From assembly GCF_900091855.1 (NCBI RefSeq), contig NZ_FMCH01000423.1, positions 1 through 64,000 on the forward strand: a stretch of DNA of 64,000 nucleotides, written 5' to 3'. The notes beneath the pieces were generated by a model. That model worked only from the letters and a program-made list of their open reading frames with translations. It was not told the origin of the DNA and made no database searches. How positions within the stretch are numbered: the stretch's first letter is position 1; each line of letters opens with the position of its first letter. A program made the position numbers and the translations under genes. This document shows, piece after piece, positions 25,586 through 35,547 of the stretch. This DNA is from Streptomyces sp. DvalAA-14 (lineage in GTDB: Bacteria > Actinomycetota > Actinomycetes > Streptomycetales > Streptomycetaceae).

Positions 25586-27647
25586 CCGGTGCGGGGTCGG
25601 CCGCCGGTGGCGGAGTGGCCGGTGTGGGGTCGGCCGGGGGCGGGACGGGCCTGGGGTCCGGCCCCGCGGCGGCCAGCGGGTTGGGCAGGGTGCCGGCGAA
25701 CTGGAGCGCCGCGGAGGGGTCGGCGAGGTCCACCATCTGCTGGTTGTCGCGCAGTTGCAGCCGGTTCAGGCAGGACAGCGCGAACTCGGGCGCGAACAGG
25801 TCGTGGCGCCGGAACGCCGCCGCCAACTCGGGATGCGCCTGCTGGTAGTCCGTGACGCACGCGCCGACCGTCTGCCAGAAGACGGTTTCGTGCAGGACGT
25901 TCCCGGTATGGAGGATCGCGCTGAGGAAGCGCAGGAAGCTGTCGAAGACGTCCGTGAAGACGGCCAGCACCTGCTCGCCCTCCGGTACGGCCGCCCGGAT
26001 GCGCTCGACCCGCGGCGGCAGCGGCGTCCTGGCGTCCATGACCACGATCTCCTCGGCGATGTCCTTGAACACCACCCGCTCCACGGTCCCGCCGTCCTCG
26101 CCGAGCACCAGGATGACGTTCTCCCCGTGCGGCATGTAGGCGAGGTCGTAGGCGAAGAGGCTGTGCAGGACGGGGACGAGATACGCGTCCAGGTAGCCGC
26201 GGAGCCACTGCTCGGCGGACCGGCCGGAGCGGGTGATCAGCGCGGCGGCGAACGAGCCGCCGTCGGCGTCCAGATGGAGCAGTGAGGCCATGGTGGCCAG
26301 CGACCGCCCCGGCTCCAGATCCGCCACCGGGCTCTCCCGCCACAGCGCGGCCAGCATCTTGCGGTAGGGGGAGCCCGGGGTGGTGGCGGCCTCGAAGGCG
26401 GGGTGGTGGTAGCCGATCGCGGCCCGCTCGCGGATGATCGTGAAGCGGGCGGCGGTGAAAGCGGGGTCCGCGGCGATCAGCGCGGCCAGCCAGTCGTTGA
26501 TCGCCGGTGTCGCCTCCATGTAGGCCGCGGACAGGCCGCGCGTGAAGCCCATGTTGAGGACGGACAGCGCGGTCTTGACGTAATGGCGGCCGGGGCGACT
26601 GGCGTTGAAGAAGGTACGGATGGACTGCTGGGCCAGGTAGTCGTCGTCGCCGGAGCCGAGGTGGACCAGGTGCCGCTGGGCGATCTCGGCGGCGAAACTG
26701 ACGGCGAGTTTGTGCTCCCACTGCCACGGATGGACGGGCAGCAGCAGGTAGTCGGCCGGATCGAGGCCGTGGGCGGTGAGCTGCCCGGAGAACCGCCGGC
26801 GGGTGCCTTCGTCGAGCTCGGCCGCGATCAGGGTGTCGTAGTCCAGGCCGCGGCCGGCCGTGAAGGTGGCCAGGTCGCGGCGGGCGGCCAGCCAGGTGAG
26901 GCGGACCGGCGCGCCGGCCTCGGGGGCGTAGCGCAGCAGGTCATGGGCACCGAAGCCGAGCCGGCCGGCGTTCGCGACGAAGCACGGGTGGCCTTCGGTC
27001 ATACCGCTCTCGATGGCCTGGAAGCCGGCGCCGGCCAGCTCCTCGGCGCTGCGGGGACGGCGGTCCTGGGCGGCGTATTTGAAGGCGAGGGCGGCGAGGG
27101 TGGCGGTGATCTCCTCCAGGTAGAGGGGGAGGACACGGTCGCTCAGGCCGAGGGCGGCGCGGAACTCGGTGAAGAAGGCGAGGGCGTCGAGGGGGCTGCC
27201 GGTGGTGGTGCCGCGGCGGTCGCGGCCGGCGGTGCGGTGGCCGGCGGCGGTGCGGTGGGCGCTGGCGTGGTGGCGGGTGATCGATTCCGGGTCGATGTGC
27301 CAGTGGTCGAGGGCGAGGCGGGCGGCGGTGAAGCGGTAGGTGGTGGCGCCGTCGTCGCTGGCCAGGCTGTACGTGCTCTCGGCGCGGGGATCGGCGATGG
27401 GGTCGGCGCCGGGGTTGGGGTCGGGGCGGGGGTCGGGGCGGGCGTCCGGGATCGGCTGCAGCAGGCGCTCGTGGGCGAATTCGGCCAGCGCCTTGCGGAC
27501 CAGGTGGCGGGTGGCCCGCGCCCACAGGGCGGGAGTGAGATGGGCGGTGGCGTCGTCGGGGCTGTCGAGGCCATCGGAGCTCTCGGCGCCGTCGGGATCG
27601 CCGGGAACTGCGACGGGCGGGCCGTACGAGGGTGCGGTCGGCGTCAT
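25542..27647 (-). CDS. desD: Desferrioxamine synthetase DesD (NIS synthetase, IucA/IucC family)
   Basis: The ATG at 27647 overlaps the desC stop as ATGA. The product has 701 residues, about 100 more than typical DesD. The extra length is low complexity: a DxRPDPRPDPNPGADP insert near residue 75 and a Pro/Ala-rich C-terminal tail of about 45 residues. The core is canonical: HPCFVANAGRLGFG, LLLPVHPWQWEHKL, KTALSVLNMGFTRGLS and YMPHGENVILVL. DesD joins and cyclises N-hydroxy-N-succinylcadaverine units to desferrioxamine E or B with ATP. It is the last gene of desABCD and is convergent with the hexosaminidase, sharing 44 bases. It is controlled by the iron box upstream of desA. Confidence 0.95.
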   Translation of the reverse strand: MTPTAPSYGPPVAVPGDPDGAESSDGLDSPDDATAHLTPALWARATRHLVRKALAEFAHERLLQPIPDARPDPRPDPNPGADPIADPRAESTYSLASDDGATTYRFTAARLALDHWHIDPESITRHHASAHRTAAGHRTAGRDRRGTTTGSPLDALAFFTEFRAALGLSDRVLPLYLEEITATLAALAFKYAAQDRRPRSAEELAGAGFQAIESGMTEGHPCFVANAGRLGFGAHDLLRYAPEAGAPVRLTWLAARRDLATFTAGRGLDYDTLIAAELDEGTRRRFSGQLTAHGLDPADYLLLPVHPWQWEHKLAVSFAAEIAQRHLVHLGSGDDDYLAQQSIRTFFNASRPGRHYVKTALSVLNMGFTRGLSAAYMEATPAINDWLAALIAADPAFTAARFTIIRERAAIGYHHPAFEAATTPGSPYRKMLAALWRESPVADLEPGRSLATMASLLHLDADGGSFAAALITRSGRSAEQWLRGYLDAYLVPVLHSLFAYDLAYMPHGENVILVLGEDGGTVERVVFKDIAEEIVVMDARTPLPPRVERIRAAVPEGEQVLAVFTDVFDSFLRFLSAILHTGNVLHETVFWQTVGACVTDYQQAHPELAAAFRRHDLFAPEFALSCLNRLQLRDNQQMVDLADPSAALQFAGTLPNPLAAAGPDPRPVPPPADPTPATPPPAADPAPVTAPASPPAATGSS

Positions 27648-28216
27648 CGGGTGGCCTCGAACTGTTCGCGCGTGCAGATGCTGAGGTAGGCGTCCTTCTC
27701 GGGTTTGCTGATCTGCCGGACGATCTCGAAGCCGACGGTTTTGTTGAGGACGTGTACGGCGGCATTGCGGATGTCCGGTTCCACCACGACCCGGCGGGTG
27801 GCCGGGTCGCTGAAGAGTTCGGCCATCACGGCGGCGATCACCGCCCGGGTGAAGCCGTGGATCTGCTTCCCGGCGGGCGCCGGTGCCACCAGGAAGTGCA
27901 TGCCGATGTCGCCGGGCTCGGCGTCGTACAGGCCGTCGAGTTCGACCCGCGCCGGGTCGTACCGCTCCATCAGAAAGGCGGGCGTGCGGTCGTACCGTCC
28001 GATGAACGCGTCCTGGTACGGCGCCTGCGCGATGTCCGCGTACGCGCGTTCGACATCCAGCACCCCGGCGTCGCCCATCAGCCAGAAGCCGGCCTTGGGA
28101 TGCGTGACCCAGGGATGCAGCAGGGGCGCGTCGGAGACCGGGTCGACCGGGCGGAAGGAGAAACGGGCGGGGTCGAGCGGGCTGAAGGCGCCGGGTCGGC
28201 CGGCGGGCGCGGTCAT
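27644..28216 (-). CDS. desC: N-hydroxycadaverine acyltransferase DesC
   Basis: The product has 190 residues. The ATG at 28216 overlaps the desB stop (ATGA), and its own stop overlaps desD. It is a GNAT/IucB-like acyltransferase: [22 protein letters not shown] at the start, [20 protein letters not shown], then [23 protein letters not shown], which is the CoA-binding and substrate region of siderophore acyltransferases. It succinylates or acetylates N-hydroxycadaverine before DesD assembly. Tight overlaps on both sides show full translational coupling in desABCD. Confidence 0.95.
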   Translation of the reverse strand: MTAPAGRPGAFSPLDPARFSFRPVDPVSDAPLLHPWVTHPKAGFWLMGDAGVLDVERAYADIAQAPYQDAFIGRYDRTPAFLMERYDPARVELDGLYDAEPGDIGMHFLVAPAPAGKQIHGFTRAVIAAVMAELFSDPATRRVVVEPDIRNAAVHVLNKTVGFEIVRQISKPEKDAYLSICTREQFEATR

Positions 28217-29616
28217 GCGGTGAACTCCTGGTAGGCGATGGCCGTCTCCACCCGGTAGGGCTCACGGCCGAGCAGGTGGCGGATGATGCGGGAGTTGCGG
28301 TAGGCGGCCATGCCCAGGTCGGGTGTGGCGAAGCCGTGTGTGTGCAACTCCGCGTTCTGGACGTAGATGCCCTGCCCGGTCACATCGACGGCGTAGTCAC
28401 GGCTCACGTCGTAGCGGCCCTGCTCGTCCCAGCGGATCCGGTCCCGGACCGGGGTGAGGAAGTCCGGCACCTGGTAGCGGTAACCGGTCGCTAGCACCAG
28501 ACCCTCGGTGCTCACAGTGTGCTCCCGGCCCTGCTCGCGTTGGCGAAGGCCCAGCGTGTAGACGCCGGTACCCGTCGAGTCGTCCCAACTGGCCTGGTGC
28601 AGCTCGGTGTTGGTCAGCAGCCGGGTGGGCACCTTGCCGCGGCGGTTCTTGACGTAGAGCAGGTCGAAGATGTCGTTGATCAACTCGGCGTTGATCCCCT
28701 TGTAGAGATTCTTCTGCGAGACGTTCAGCGTGTCGCGGACCGGGCCCGGCAGGCCGTGGAAGTAGTCGACGTACTCCGGTGAGGTCATCTCCAGGGTGAG
28801 CTTGGTGTATTCGAGCGGGAAGAAACGCGGCGAGCGGGTCACCCAGGTCAGCTCGTAGCCGCGGGTGTCGATGTCCTGGAGCAGGTCGTGGTAGATCTCG
28901 GCGGCGCTCTGGCCGCTGCCCACGACGGTGATGCTGCGCTTGGCCTGGAGGCCTTCCTTCGCCGCCAGATAACGGGAGTTGTGCACCGCGTCGCCACCGA
29001 GCCCCTCGCAGGCGGCAGGCCAGTGGGGCGGGGTCCCGGTGCCCAGGACGAGCCGCGGGGCCCGGTACGTCTCCCCGTTCGCGGTGGCGACCACATAGCG
29101 CCCGTCCCGCCCGTCCCGCTCGTCCCCCTCGTCGTAGCGGACCTCGGTCACGGTGCGCCCGAATCGGATCCCGGGGATGCGGGCGGCGGCCCAGCGGCAG
29201 TAGTCGTTGAACTCCTCCCGCAGCGGATAGAAGCTCTCCCGGATGTAGAAGGAGTAGAGCCGGCCGGACTCCTTGAGGTAGTTGAGGAAGCTGAACGGGG
29301 AGGTCGGGTCGGCGAGGGTCACCAGGTCGGACAGGAAGGGCGTCTGCAGGGTGCTGCCCTCCAGGAACATGCCGGAGTGCCAGTCGAAGTCCGGCTTGCT
29401 CTCCAGGAACACACCGTTCAGCCCGTCGATCGGCTCGGTCAGGCAGGCGAGCCCCAGATTGAACGGGCCGAGGCCGATCGCGATGAAATCGGCTGACTGC
29501 GGGGTGGGGGGCTGCCGGGGCGCGGGTCGGAGGGTGGCGTGCCGGGGTGTGCCTGGTTCGGGCGCGGCGGGCCCGCGGCCGGTGCCGGCTGCCGGGGGCG
29601 TGTCAGGCGTGGACAA
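28213..29616 (-). CDS. desB: Cadaverine N-monooxygenase DesB
   Basis: The product has 467 residues. The best start is a TTG at 29616, which lies four bases after GGGAGAG inside the desA 3' end, overlapping it by 14 bases. It is a flavin N-hydroxylating monooxygenase: FAD motif [21 protein letters not shown] motif [16 protein letters not shown], and the late ATGYRY motif. It hydroxylates one amine of cadaverine using FAD, NADPH and oxygen. The N-terminal 30 residues are Pro/Ala-rich and not conserved. A downstream start cannot be excluded. Confidence 0.95.
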   Translation of the reverse strand: MSTPDTPPAAGTGRGPAAPEPGTPRHATLRPAPRQPPTPQSADFIAIGLGPFNLGLACLTEPIDGLNGVFLESKPDFDWHSGMFLEGSTLQTPFLSDLVTLADPTSPFSFLNYLKESGRLYSFYIRESFYPLREEFNDYCRWAAARIPGIRFGRTVTEVRYDEGDERDGRDGRYVVATANGETYRAPRLVLGTGTPPHWPAACEGLGGDAVHNSRYLAAKEGLQAKRSITVVGSGQSAAEIYHDLLQDIDTRGYELTWVTRSPRFFPLEYTKLTLEMTSPEYVDYFHGLPGPVRDTLNVSQKNLYKGINAELINDIFDLLYVKNRRGKVPTRLLTNTELHQASWDDSTGTGVYTLGLRQREQGREHTVSTEGLVLATGYRYQVPDFLTPVRDRIRWDEQGRYDVSRDYAVDVTGQGIYVQNAELHTHGFATPDLGMAAYRNSRIIRHLLGREPYRVETAIAYQEFTA

Positions 29617-31054
29617 GCGTCTCTCCCAGGTGCAGGTACTCTTCCGCGTGCCCGGCGAGCAGATCGAGCACGGCGCTGATGTCGTCGGTGGTGGTCCGCG
29701 GGTTGAGCAGGGTGAACTTCAGGTAGTGGCTGCCGCGTACCGTCGTGCCCGCGACGACGGCCCGGCCGGAGGCGAACAGCGCCTTGCGGGCATGCAGGTT
29801 GGCCCGGCCGATCTCCGCGGGGCCGGTGGCGGTGGACGGAATCCAGCGGAAGACCAGGGTGGAGAGCGCCGGCCGGGTGACGACCTCGAAGCGCGGGTCG
29901 CCGTCCAGCAGTTTCCAGCCCTGCTCCGCCAGGTCCAGGAGTTCGTCGAACAACTCGCCGATCCCGTCGGCGCCCATCACCCGGAGCGTCATCCACAGCT
30001 TGAGCGCGTCGAAACGGCGGGTCGTCTGCAGCGACTTGTCCACCTGGTTGGGGATGCGCTCGGTGACCGCGCGCCGTGGGTTCAGATACTCGGAGTGGTA
30101 CGTGGCATGCCGCAGCGTGGTCCGGTCGCGCACCAGGACCGCGCTCGAACTCACCGGCTGGAAGAAGGACTTGTGGTAGTCGACGGTCACCGAGTCGGCG
30201 TGCTCGATACCGTCCAGCAGCCCGCGGCGGGTGCGGGAGGCCAGCAGCCCGCAGCCGTACGCGGCGTCCACGTGCAGCCAGACCCGGTGGCGGGCGGTGA
30301 GCCGGGCGATCTCGGGCAGCGGGTCGATCGAGCCGAAATCGGTGGTGCCGGCGGTGGCCACCACGGCCATCGCAGTGAGGCCCTCGCGCCCGCACCGCTC
30401 CAACTCGCCCGCCAGCGCCCTCGTTTGCATCCGCTTGTCCTGGTCGCAGGGCACAGTGAGCACCGCCTCGGAGGGCAGCCCCAGCAGCTTGGCGGACTTC
30501 GCCACGCTGAAGTGGCCGCACTCCGAGGTGAGGATGCGCAGACCCGCCGGGTCGGCGCCGCGACTGAGGGCTTCTTCGCGGGCCAGCAGCAGCGCCTGGA
30601 GGTTGGACTGGGTGCCGCCGCTGGTGAAGACCCCGTCGGCCGCCGGGCCGAGGCCGATCCGTGCCGCTGTCCAGTCGATGAGCCGACGCTCGATCAAGGT
30701 GGCGCCGGCGCTCTGGTCCCAGGTGTCCAGCGAGGAGTTGACCGCGCTGAGCACGGCCTCGGCGGTGACCGCCGGGATGGCCACCGGGCAGTTGAGGTGG
30801 GCGAGATAGCGGGGATGGTGGAAGTAGACGGCGTCACGCAGGTAGACGGATTCGAGCTCCTCCAGAGCGGCGGCGGTGTCGCCGAGCGGGCGGTCCAGAT
30901 CGACCGCGTCGACCCGCGGGGCGAGCGCGTCGGGGGTGATCCCGGTGAACGGCCGGTCGGTCGCGGCGAGGCGGGCCGCCACCCGCTCGACTCCGAGGGC
31001 GATGCAGCGGCGGTAATGGTCCGTCGTGGCGTCGTTGAGCAGGTGCGAGCGCAT
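29603..31054 (-). CDS. desA: Lysine decarboxylase DesA
   Basis: The product has 483 residues, starting at ATG 31054 with GAGAGG upstream. It is a PLP-dependent group II decarboxylase: [41 protein letters not shown], and the PLP lysine in [11 protein letters not shown] (about residue 294). It makes cadaverine from lysine, the first step of desferrioxamine synthesis. It is the first gene of desABCD, with a perfect palindromic iron box 26-48 bases upstream, so it should be repressed by DmdR1/IdeR when iron is plentiful. Confidence 0.96.
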   Translation of the reverse strand: MRSHLLNDATTDHYRRCIALGVERVAARLAATDRPFTGITPDALAPRVDAVDLDRPLGDTAAALEELESVYLRDAVYFHHPRYLAHLNCPVAIPAVTAEAVLSAVNSSLDTWDQSAGATLIERRLIDWTAARIGLGPAADGVFTSGGTQSNLQALLLAREEALSRGADPAGLRILTSECGHFSVAKSAKLLGLPSEAVLTVPCDQDKRMQTRALAGELERCGREGLTAMAVVATAGTTDFGSIDPLPEIARLTARHRVWLHVDAAYGCGLLASRTRRGLLDGIEHADSVTVDYHKSFFQPVSSSAVLVRDRTTLRHATYHSEYLNPRRAVTERIPNQVDKSLQTTRRFDALKLWMTLRVMGADGIGELFDELLDLAEQGWKLLDGDPRFEVVTRPALSTLVFRWIPSTATGPAEIGRANLHARKALFASGRAVVAGTTVRGSHYLKFTLLNPRTTTDDISAVLDLLAGHAEEYLHLGETLVHA

Positions 31055-31079
31055 GGGCAGACCTCTCGTTCGTCGGTTG

Positions 31080-31102
31080 AGTTAGGTTAGCCTAACCTAA
31101 CT
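31080..31102. promoter_or_regulatory. Iron box (DmdR1/IdeR operator) of the des operon
   Basis: The core TTAGGTTAGCCTAACCTAA (31082-31100) is a perfect palindrome and the symmetry extends two further bases on each side. It matches the consensus actinobacterial iron box and lies directly upstream of desA. Confidence 0.97.
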
Positions 31103-31152
31103 TTCCGTCGCAACGATCCCGCGCGCCCTACCCTCTCCCTTGGTCCGCGCCC

Positions 31153-32319
31153 TCAGCCCACCAGCCCCAACTCCCGTGCGATCAGCATCCGCTGCACCTC
31201 GCTGGTGCCCTCCCCGATCTCCAGGATCTTCGAATCCCGCCACATCCGGGCCACCGGGTACTCGTTCATGAATCCGTACCCGCCATGGATCTGGGTCGCC
31301 TCCCGGGCATTGGTCACCGCGACCTCCGAGGAGTAGAGCTTGGCCAGCGCCGCCTCCTTCTTGAACGGCTCCCCGTGCACCAGCCGCGCCGCCGCGTCCC
31401 GCCAGGCCAGCCGAGCGGTGTGGGCGCGCATCTCCATGTCCGCGATCTTGAACTGGATCGCCTGGTTGGCCCCGATCGGCCGGCCGAACGCCTGCCGGCT
31501 CTGCGCGTACGTCAGCGACTCGTCCACGCACCCCTGCGCCAGCCCGGTCGCCAGCGCCGAGATCGCCACCCGCCCCTCGTCCAGGATCCGCAGGAACTGG
31601 GCGTAGCCCCGGCCCTCCTCACCCAGCAGATTCGCGGCCGGCACCCGGCAGTCGTCGAAGGAGAGCTCCCGGGTGTCGGAAGCGTTCCAACCGACCTTGC
31701 TGTACTTCTTCGACAGCGTGAACCCGGGCGTCCCCGAGGGCACGATGATCGACGAGATCCGCGGCTTGCCGTCCTCCTTGCGGCCCGTCACCGCCGTCAC
31801 GGTGACCAGCCCGGTGATGTCCGTCCCGGAGTTGGTGATGAAGCACTTGGTGCCGTTGATCACCCACTCGCCGCTCGCCTCGTCCAGCCGCGCGGTGGTC
31901 CGGGTGCCGCCCGCGTCCGAACCGCACTCGGGCTCGGTCAATCCGAACGCGCCCAGCATCTCGCCCGAGCACAACTTCGGCAGCCAGGTCCGCTTCTGCT
32001 CCTCGGTGCCGAACCGGAACACCGGCATCGCGCCCAGCGACACCCCCGCCTCCAGCGTGATCGCCACCGACGAGTCCACCCGGGCCAACTCCTCCAGCGC
32101 CAGCCCCAGCGCGAAGTAGTCACCGCCCATCCCGCCGTACTCCTCCGGGAACGGCAGCCCGAACAGGCCCATCCGCCCCATCTCCCGCACGATCTCGTAC
32201 GGGAACTCTCCCTGCTCGTAGAACTCCCCGATCTTCGGGGCGATCACATCCCGGGCGAACTTCGCGACAGTGGCACGCAGGTGCTCGTGCTCATCGGACA
32301 GCCGGTGGTCGATAGACAT
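31153..32319 (-). CDS. acdH: Acyl-CoA dehydrogenase, branched-chain type
   Basis: The product has 388 residues. The ATG at 32319 follows AGGAG. It has all the acyl-CoA dehydrogenase landmarks: LPFPEEYGGMGGDYFA, GAFGLTEPECGSDAGG, KCFITNSG, and the C-terminal EIGEGTSEVQRMLIARELGL, where the Glu of the GEGTSE element is the usual catalytic base. Position and sequence fit AcdH of S. coelicolor, a dehydrogenase for isobutyryl-, isovaleryl- or 2-methylbutyryl-CoA. It is in line with HMG-CoA lyase (stop two bases before this ATG) and the carboxylase genes, so it probably acts in leucine or general branched-chain catabolism. The exact substrate is inferred. Confidence 0.85.
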   Translation of the reverse strand: MSIDHRLSDEHEHLRATVAKFARDVIAPKIGEFYEQGEFPYEIVREMGRMGLFGLPFPEEYGGMGGDYFALGLALEELARVDSSVAITLEAGVSLGAMPVFRFGTEEQKRTWLPKLCSGEMLGAFGLTEPECGSDAGGTRTTARLDEASGEWVINGTKCFITNSGTDITGLVTVTAVTGRKEDGKPRISSIIVPSGTPGFTLSKKYSKVGWNASDTRELSFDDCRVPAANLLGEEGRGYAQFLRILDEGRVAISALATGLAQGCVDESLTYAQSRQAFGRPIGANQAIQFKIADMEMRAHTARLAWRDAAARLVHGEPFKKEAALAKLYSSEVAVTNAREATQIHGGYGFMNEYPVARMWRDSKILEIGEGTSEVQRMLIARELGLVG

Positions 32320-32321
32320 GG

Positions 32322-33449
32322 CTACTGCTCCTGGTGAGTCAGGGCGCGGACGGTACGGGACGGGCTGGGCCGTCCCAACTGCTCCGCCATCCACACGCTT
32401 GTGGCGCTGAGGCGGCCGAGATCGACCCCGGTGCGGATGCCGAGCCCTTGCAGCATCCAGACGAGGTCTTCGGTGGCGAGATTTCCGGTGGCGCTCTTGG
32501 CGTACGGGCAGCCCCCGAGGCCGCCGGCCGATGCGTCCACCACCGTGACGCCCCGCCGCAGCGCGGCCAGCGTGTTGGACAGGGCCTGGCCGTAGGTGTC
32601 GTGGAAGTGCACGGCGAGATGCGCGACGGGGACGCCGCCTCCGAGGGCGGCGCCGGTCAGTTCGTCCAGCAGGGCGGTGACGTGGCCGGGCGTGGCCACT
32701 CCGATCGTGTCGCCCAGGCTCAACTCGGTGCAGCCCAGCTCGTACAGCCGCCGCGCCACCCCGGCGACCTGAGCCACCGGCACCGGGCCCTCCCAGGGAT
32801 CGCCGAAGCACATGGACAGATAGCCGCGCACCCGGGCCCCCGCTGCCCTGGCTCTGGCCACCACCGGCTCGAACATCGCCAGCGACTCGTCCACCGTCCG
32901 GTTGAGATTGGCCCGGGCGAAACTCTCGGTGGCACTGCCGAACACGGCGATCTCCCGGACGCCCAGCTCCAGCGCCCGCTCCAGACCCCGTTCGTTGGGC
33001 ACCAGCACCGGCAGCCGGAGGTCGGGCTCCCGGTCGGCCAGATCCGCCAGCAGCGGCATCAGCTCACCCGCGTCCGCCAGCTGCGGCACCCACTTCGGGT
33101 GGACGAAACTGGTCGCCTCGATCGTGCTCAGCCCGGCGGCGGCCAGCCGGTGGATGAACTCCGCCTTCACCCCCGTCGGCACCGTCGTCTTCTCGTTCTG
33201 CAACCCGTCCCGGGCGCCGACCTCGTGGATGCGGATCTCCGGCGGCAGGCCGTCCAACGGCACGGCCATCGGCAGCCCCGCGGGCAGGGTGCCGGCGGTG
33301 GAGGCGGGTGCGGTGGAGGCCGGCGCCGTGAAGGCCGGCGATGTGGAGGCGAGGGCCGCCGGGTCCGGGGTGCCGGCGGGGGCGGCCCCGGCGGCGGCGG
33401 GGCTGCCGGGGCTGCCGTTGCTCGGCGGGGTGAGCGGGGTGCTCGTCAT
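32322..33449 (-). CDS. mvaB: Hydroxymethylglutaryl-CoA lyase
   Basis: The product has 375 residues. The ATG at 33449 overlaps the stop of the biotin carboxylase subunit (ATGA). The first 60 residues are Ala/Pro/Ser/Thr low complexity. The catalytic domain starts [15 protein letters not shown], with [40 protein letters not shown], and [21 protein letters not shown] containing the active-site Cys. It splits HMG-CoA into acetyl-CoA and acetoacetate, the last step of leucine degradation. Overlap with its neighbours makes a single leftward operon of beta subunit, alpha subunit, lyase and dehydrogenase. Confidence 0.93.
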   Translation of the reverse strand: MTSTPLTPPSNGSPGSPAAAGAAPAGTPDPAALASTSPAFTAPASTAPASTAGTLPAGLPMAVPLDGLPPEIRIHEVGARDGLQNEKTTVPTGVKAEFIHRLAAAGLSTIEATSFVHPKWVPQLADAGELMPLLADLADREPDLRLPVLVPNERGLERALELGVREIAVFGSATESFARANLNRTVDESLAMFEPVVARARAAGARVRGYLSMCFGDPWEGPVPVAQVAGVARRLYELGCTELSLGDTIGVATPGHVTALLDELTGAALGGGVPVAHLAVHFHDTYGQALSNTLAALRRGVTVVDASAGGLGGCPYAKSATGNLATEDLVWMLQGLGIRTGVDLGRLSATSVWMAEQLGRPSPSRTVRALTHQEQ

Positions 33450-35542
33450 GACGCCTCCCCGCCGCCCGCGGCGGCCGCTGCCCCGCTCGGTGTCACCACG
33501 GCCAGTATCTGGTCCATGGCCACCGTCGTCCCGGCGGTGACATCGATCTCCTCGACCGTCCCGTCGTGCGGGGCGGTGATCACGTGCTCCATCTTCATGG
33601 CCTCCACCACCAGCAGGCTCTGCCCGGCCGTCACTTCGTCGCCCTTGGCGACCTTCACCACCGTGACCGTGCCGGGCATCGGGGCGGTCAGCGCGCCACC
33701 CGCGGCGCCGGCCGCGCCACCGCGCAGCGCCGCCGCCACCGGGTCGTAGTCCTGCACCCGCCAGCTGTCACCGTCCCGGCCCAGCCACTCGCCGGCCTGC
33801 TGGAATGCGGTCACCGTGCCTTCGCGGTGCAGCAGCACCCGCTCCCCGTCGACGGCGAGCCGCACCTCCACCGCCGGGCCGGCGCCGACCCGCACCAGCC
33901 CGTCCCTGACGTGGACCGTCACCGGTTCGTGCGCCGGGATCCGCAGATGGTGCGCGGTCCAGGCCGCCTCCCCGCCGAGCCGCCAACCGCTCGGCACCGA
34001 GAACGGATCGGTCCAGCCGCCCACGCCCGGCGCCGGGGCCAGCGCCCGCTGCCGCAGCAGCGCGGCGGCCTCGTACACCTCGTCCGGTACCCGGTCCGGT
34101 ACCAGGGCCGCCGCGTCCCGGTCGATCAGTCCGGTGTCCAGCTCACCGGCCACCACCGCCGGATGAGCCAGCAGGCGCCGCAGAAAACCGGTGTTGGTGT
34201 CCAGCCCCAGCACCACGGTGTCCGCCAGCGCCGCCCGCAGCCGGCGCAGCGCCGTCGCCCGGTCCGGGCCGTAGGCGATCACCTTGGCCAGCATCGGGTC
34301 GTAGGCGGTCCCGACCTCGGTGCCGAGCGCCAGCCCGGAGTCGACCCGGATCCCCGGGCCGGCCGGCTCGCGCAGTCTCAGCACGGTCCCGGCCGACGGC
34401 AGGAAGTCCACCCGCCCGTCCGCCGGCCGCGCCGTCTCCGCGCAGATCCGGGCCTCGATGGCGTGCCCGGTCAGCGCGACGTCCGGCTGGCCGAAGTCCA
34501 GCCGCTCCCCGCAGGCCACCCGCAGCTGCCAGGCCACCAGGTCCAGGCCGGTGACAAGTTCGGTCACCGGGTGCTCCACCTGCAGCCGGGTGTTCATCTC
34601 CATGAAGAAGTAGGCGCCCGGATCGTCGCCCGGCACGATGAACTCCACCGTGCCCGCGCCGGTGTACCCGCAGGAGCGCGCCGCCTGTACCGCCGCCTCA
34701 CCCATCGCCGCCCTGGTCGCCGGGTCCAGCAGGACCGAGGGCGCCTCCTCGATGACCTTCTGGTGGCGCCGCTGCAGCGAGCACTCGCGCTCCCCGAGAT
34801 GCACCACCCCGCCGTGGCCGTCGGCGAGGATCTGGATCTCGATGTGCCGGGGGCGATCCACCCACCGCTCGACCAGCAGCGTGTCGTCGCCGAACGAGCC
34901 GCGCGCCTCCCGCCTGGCCGCCGCGATCTCCTCGGCCAGCAGCCCGGCGTCGCGCACCAGCCGCATGCCCTTGCCGCCGCCGCCCGCCGACGGCTTGAGC
35001 AGCACCGGCATCCCGGTCTCCCGGGCCGCCTCGGCCAGCTCGGCGTCGGTCAGGCCGCTGCCGCTGCTGCCGGGCACCACCGGCACCCCGGCGGCCCGTA
35101 CCGTCGCCTTGGCCCGGATCTTGTCGCCCATCAGCTCGATCGCCTCGGCCGGCGGACCGATGAAGACCAGCCCGGCCTCCGTACAGGCGCGGGCGAAACC
35201 CGCGTTCTCGGCGAGGAAGCCGTAGCCGGGATGGACGGCCTGCGCCCCGGCGACGGCGGCGGCTCGCACCTGCTCGGCGGCCGAGAGGTAACTGCTCACC
35301 CGGACGGCTGTGTCGGCCTCCCGGACATGGCGGGCGTCGGAGTCCGCGTCGGTGAAGACGGCCGCCGACCGGACTCCCGACTCGCGCAGGGTGCGCATCA
35401 CGCGGACCGCGATCTCACCCCGGTTGGCGACGAGCACCGTGTCGAACATGGGGCGAACAGGGGCAGCGGGCACGGACCTGGCGTTCACGGGAGTGGCTTT
35501 CGTCGGCATGGTGTTCGCGGCGGGCGTCGCGGAGTTCGTCAT
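33446..35542 (-). CDS. Biotin-dependent acyl-CoA carboxylase alpha subunit (probably methylcrotonyl-CoA)
   Basis: The product has about 698 residues from ATG 35542, which lies five bases after the beta-subunit stop. A start at 35449 ([15 protein letters not shown]) would match the family better and drop 31 unconserved residues. The biotin carboxylase domain has [26 protein letters not shown] and [13 protein letters not shown]. The C-terminal biotin carrier has [14 protein letters not shown], with the biotinyl Lys near residue 649. Together with the beta subunit and HMG-CoA lyase, the substrate is likely 3-methylcrotonyl-CoA, but acetyl-/propionyl-CoA carboxylases look similar. Confidence 0.87.
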   Translation of the reverse strand: MTNSATPAANTMPTKATPVNARSVPAAPVRPMFDTVLVANRGEIAVRVMRTLRESGVRSAAVFTDADSDARHVREADTAVRVSSYLSAAEQVRAAAVAGAQAVHPGYGFLAENAGFARACTEAGLVFIGPPAEAIELMGDKIRAKATVRAAGVPVVPGSSGSGLTDAELAEAARETGMPVLLKPSAGGGGKGMRLVRDAGLLAEEIAAARREARGSFGDDTLLVERWVDRPRHIEIQILADGHGGVVHLGERECSLQRRHQKVIEEAPSVLLDPATRAAMGEAAVQAARSCGYTGAGTVEFIVPGDDPGAYFFMEMNTRLQVEHPVTELVTGLDLVAWQLRVACGERLDFGQPDVALTGHAIEARICAETARPADGRVDFLPSAGTVLRLREPAGPGIRVDSGLALGTEVGTAYDPMLAKVIAYGPDRATALRRLRAALADTVVLGLDTNTGFLRRLLAHPAVVAGELDTGLIDRDAAALVPDRVPDEVYEAAALLRQRALAPAPGVGGWTDPFSVPSGWRLGGEAAWTAHHLRIPAHEPVTVHVRDGLVRVGAGPAVEVRLAVDGERVLLHREGTVTAFQQAGEWLGRDGDSWRVQDYDPVAAALRGGAAGAAGGALTAPMPGTVTVVKVAKGDEVTAGQSLLVVEAMKMEHVITAPHDGTVEEIDVTAGTTVAMDQILAVVTPSGAAAAAGGGEAS

Positions 35543-35547
35543 GGCGC

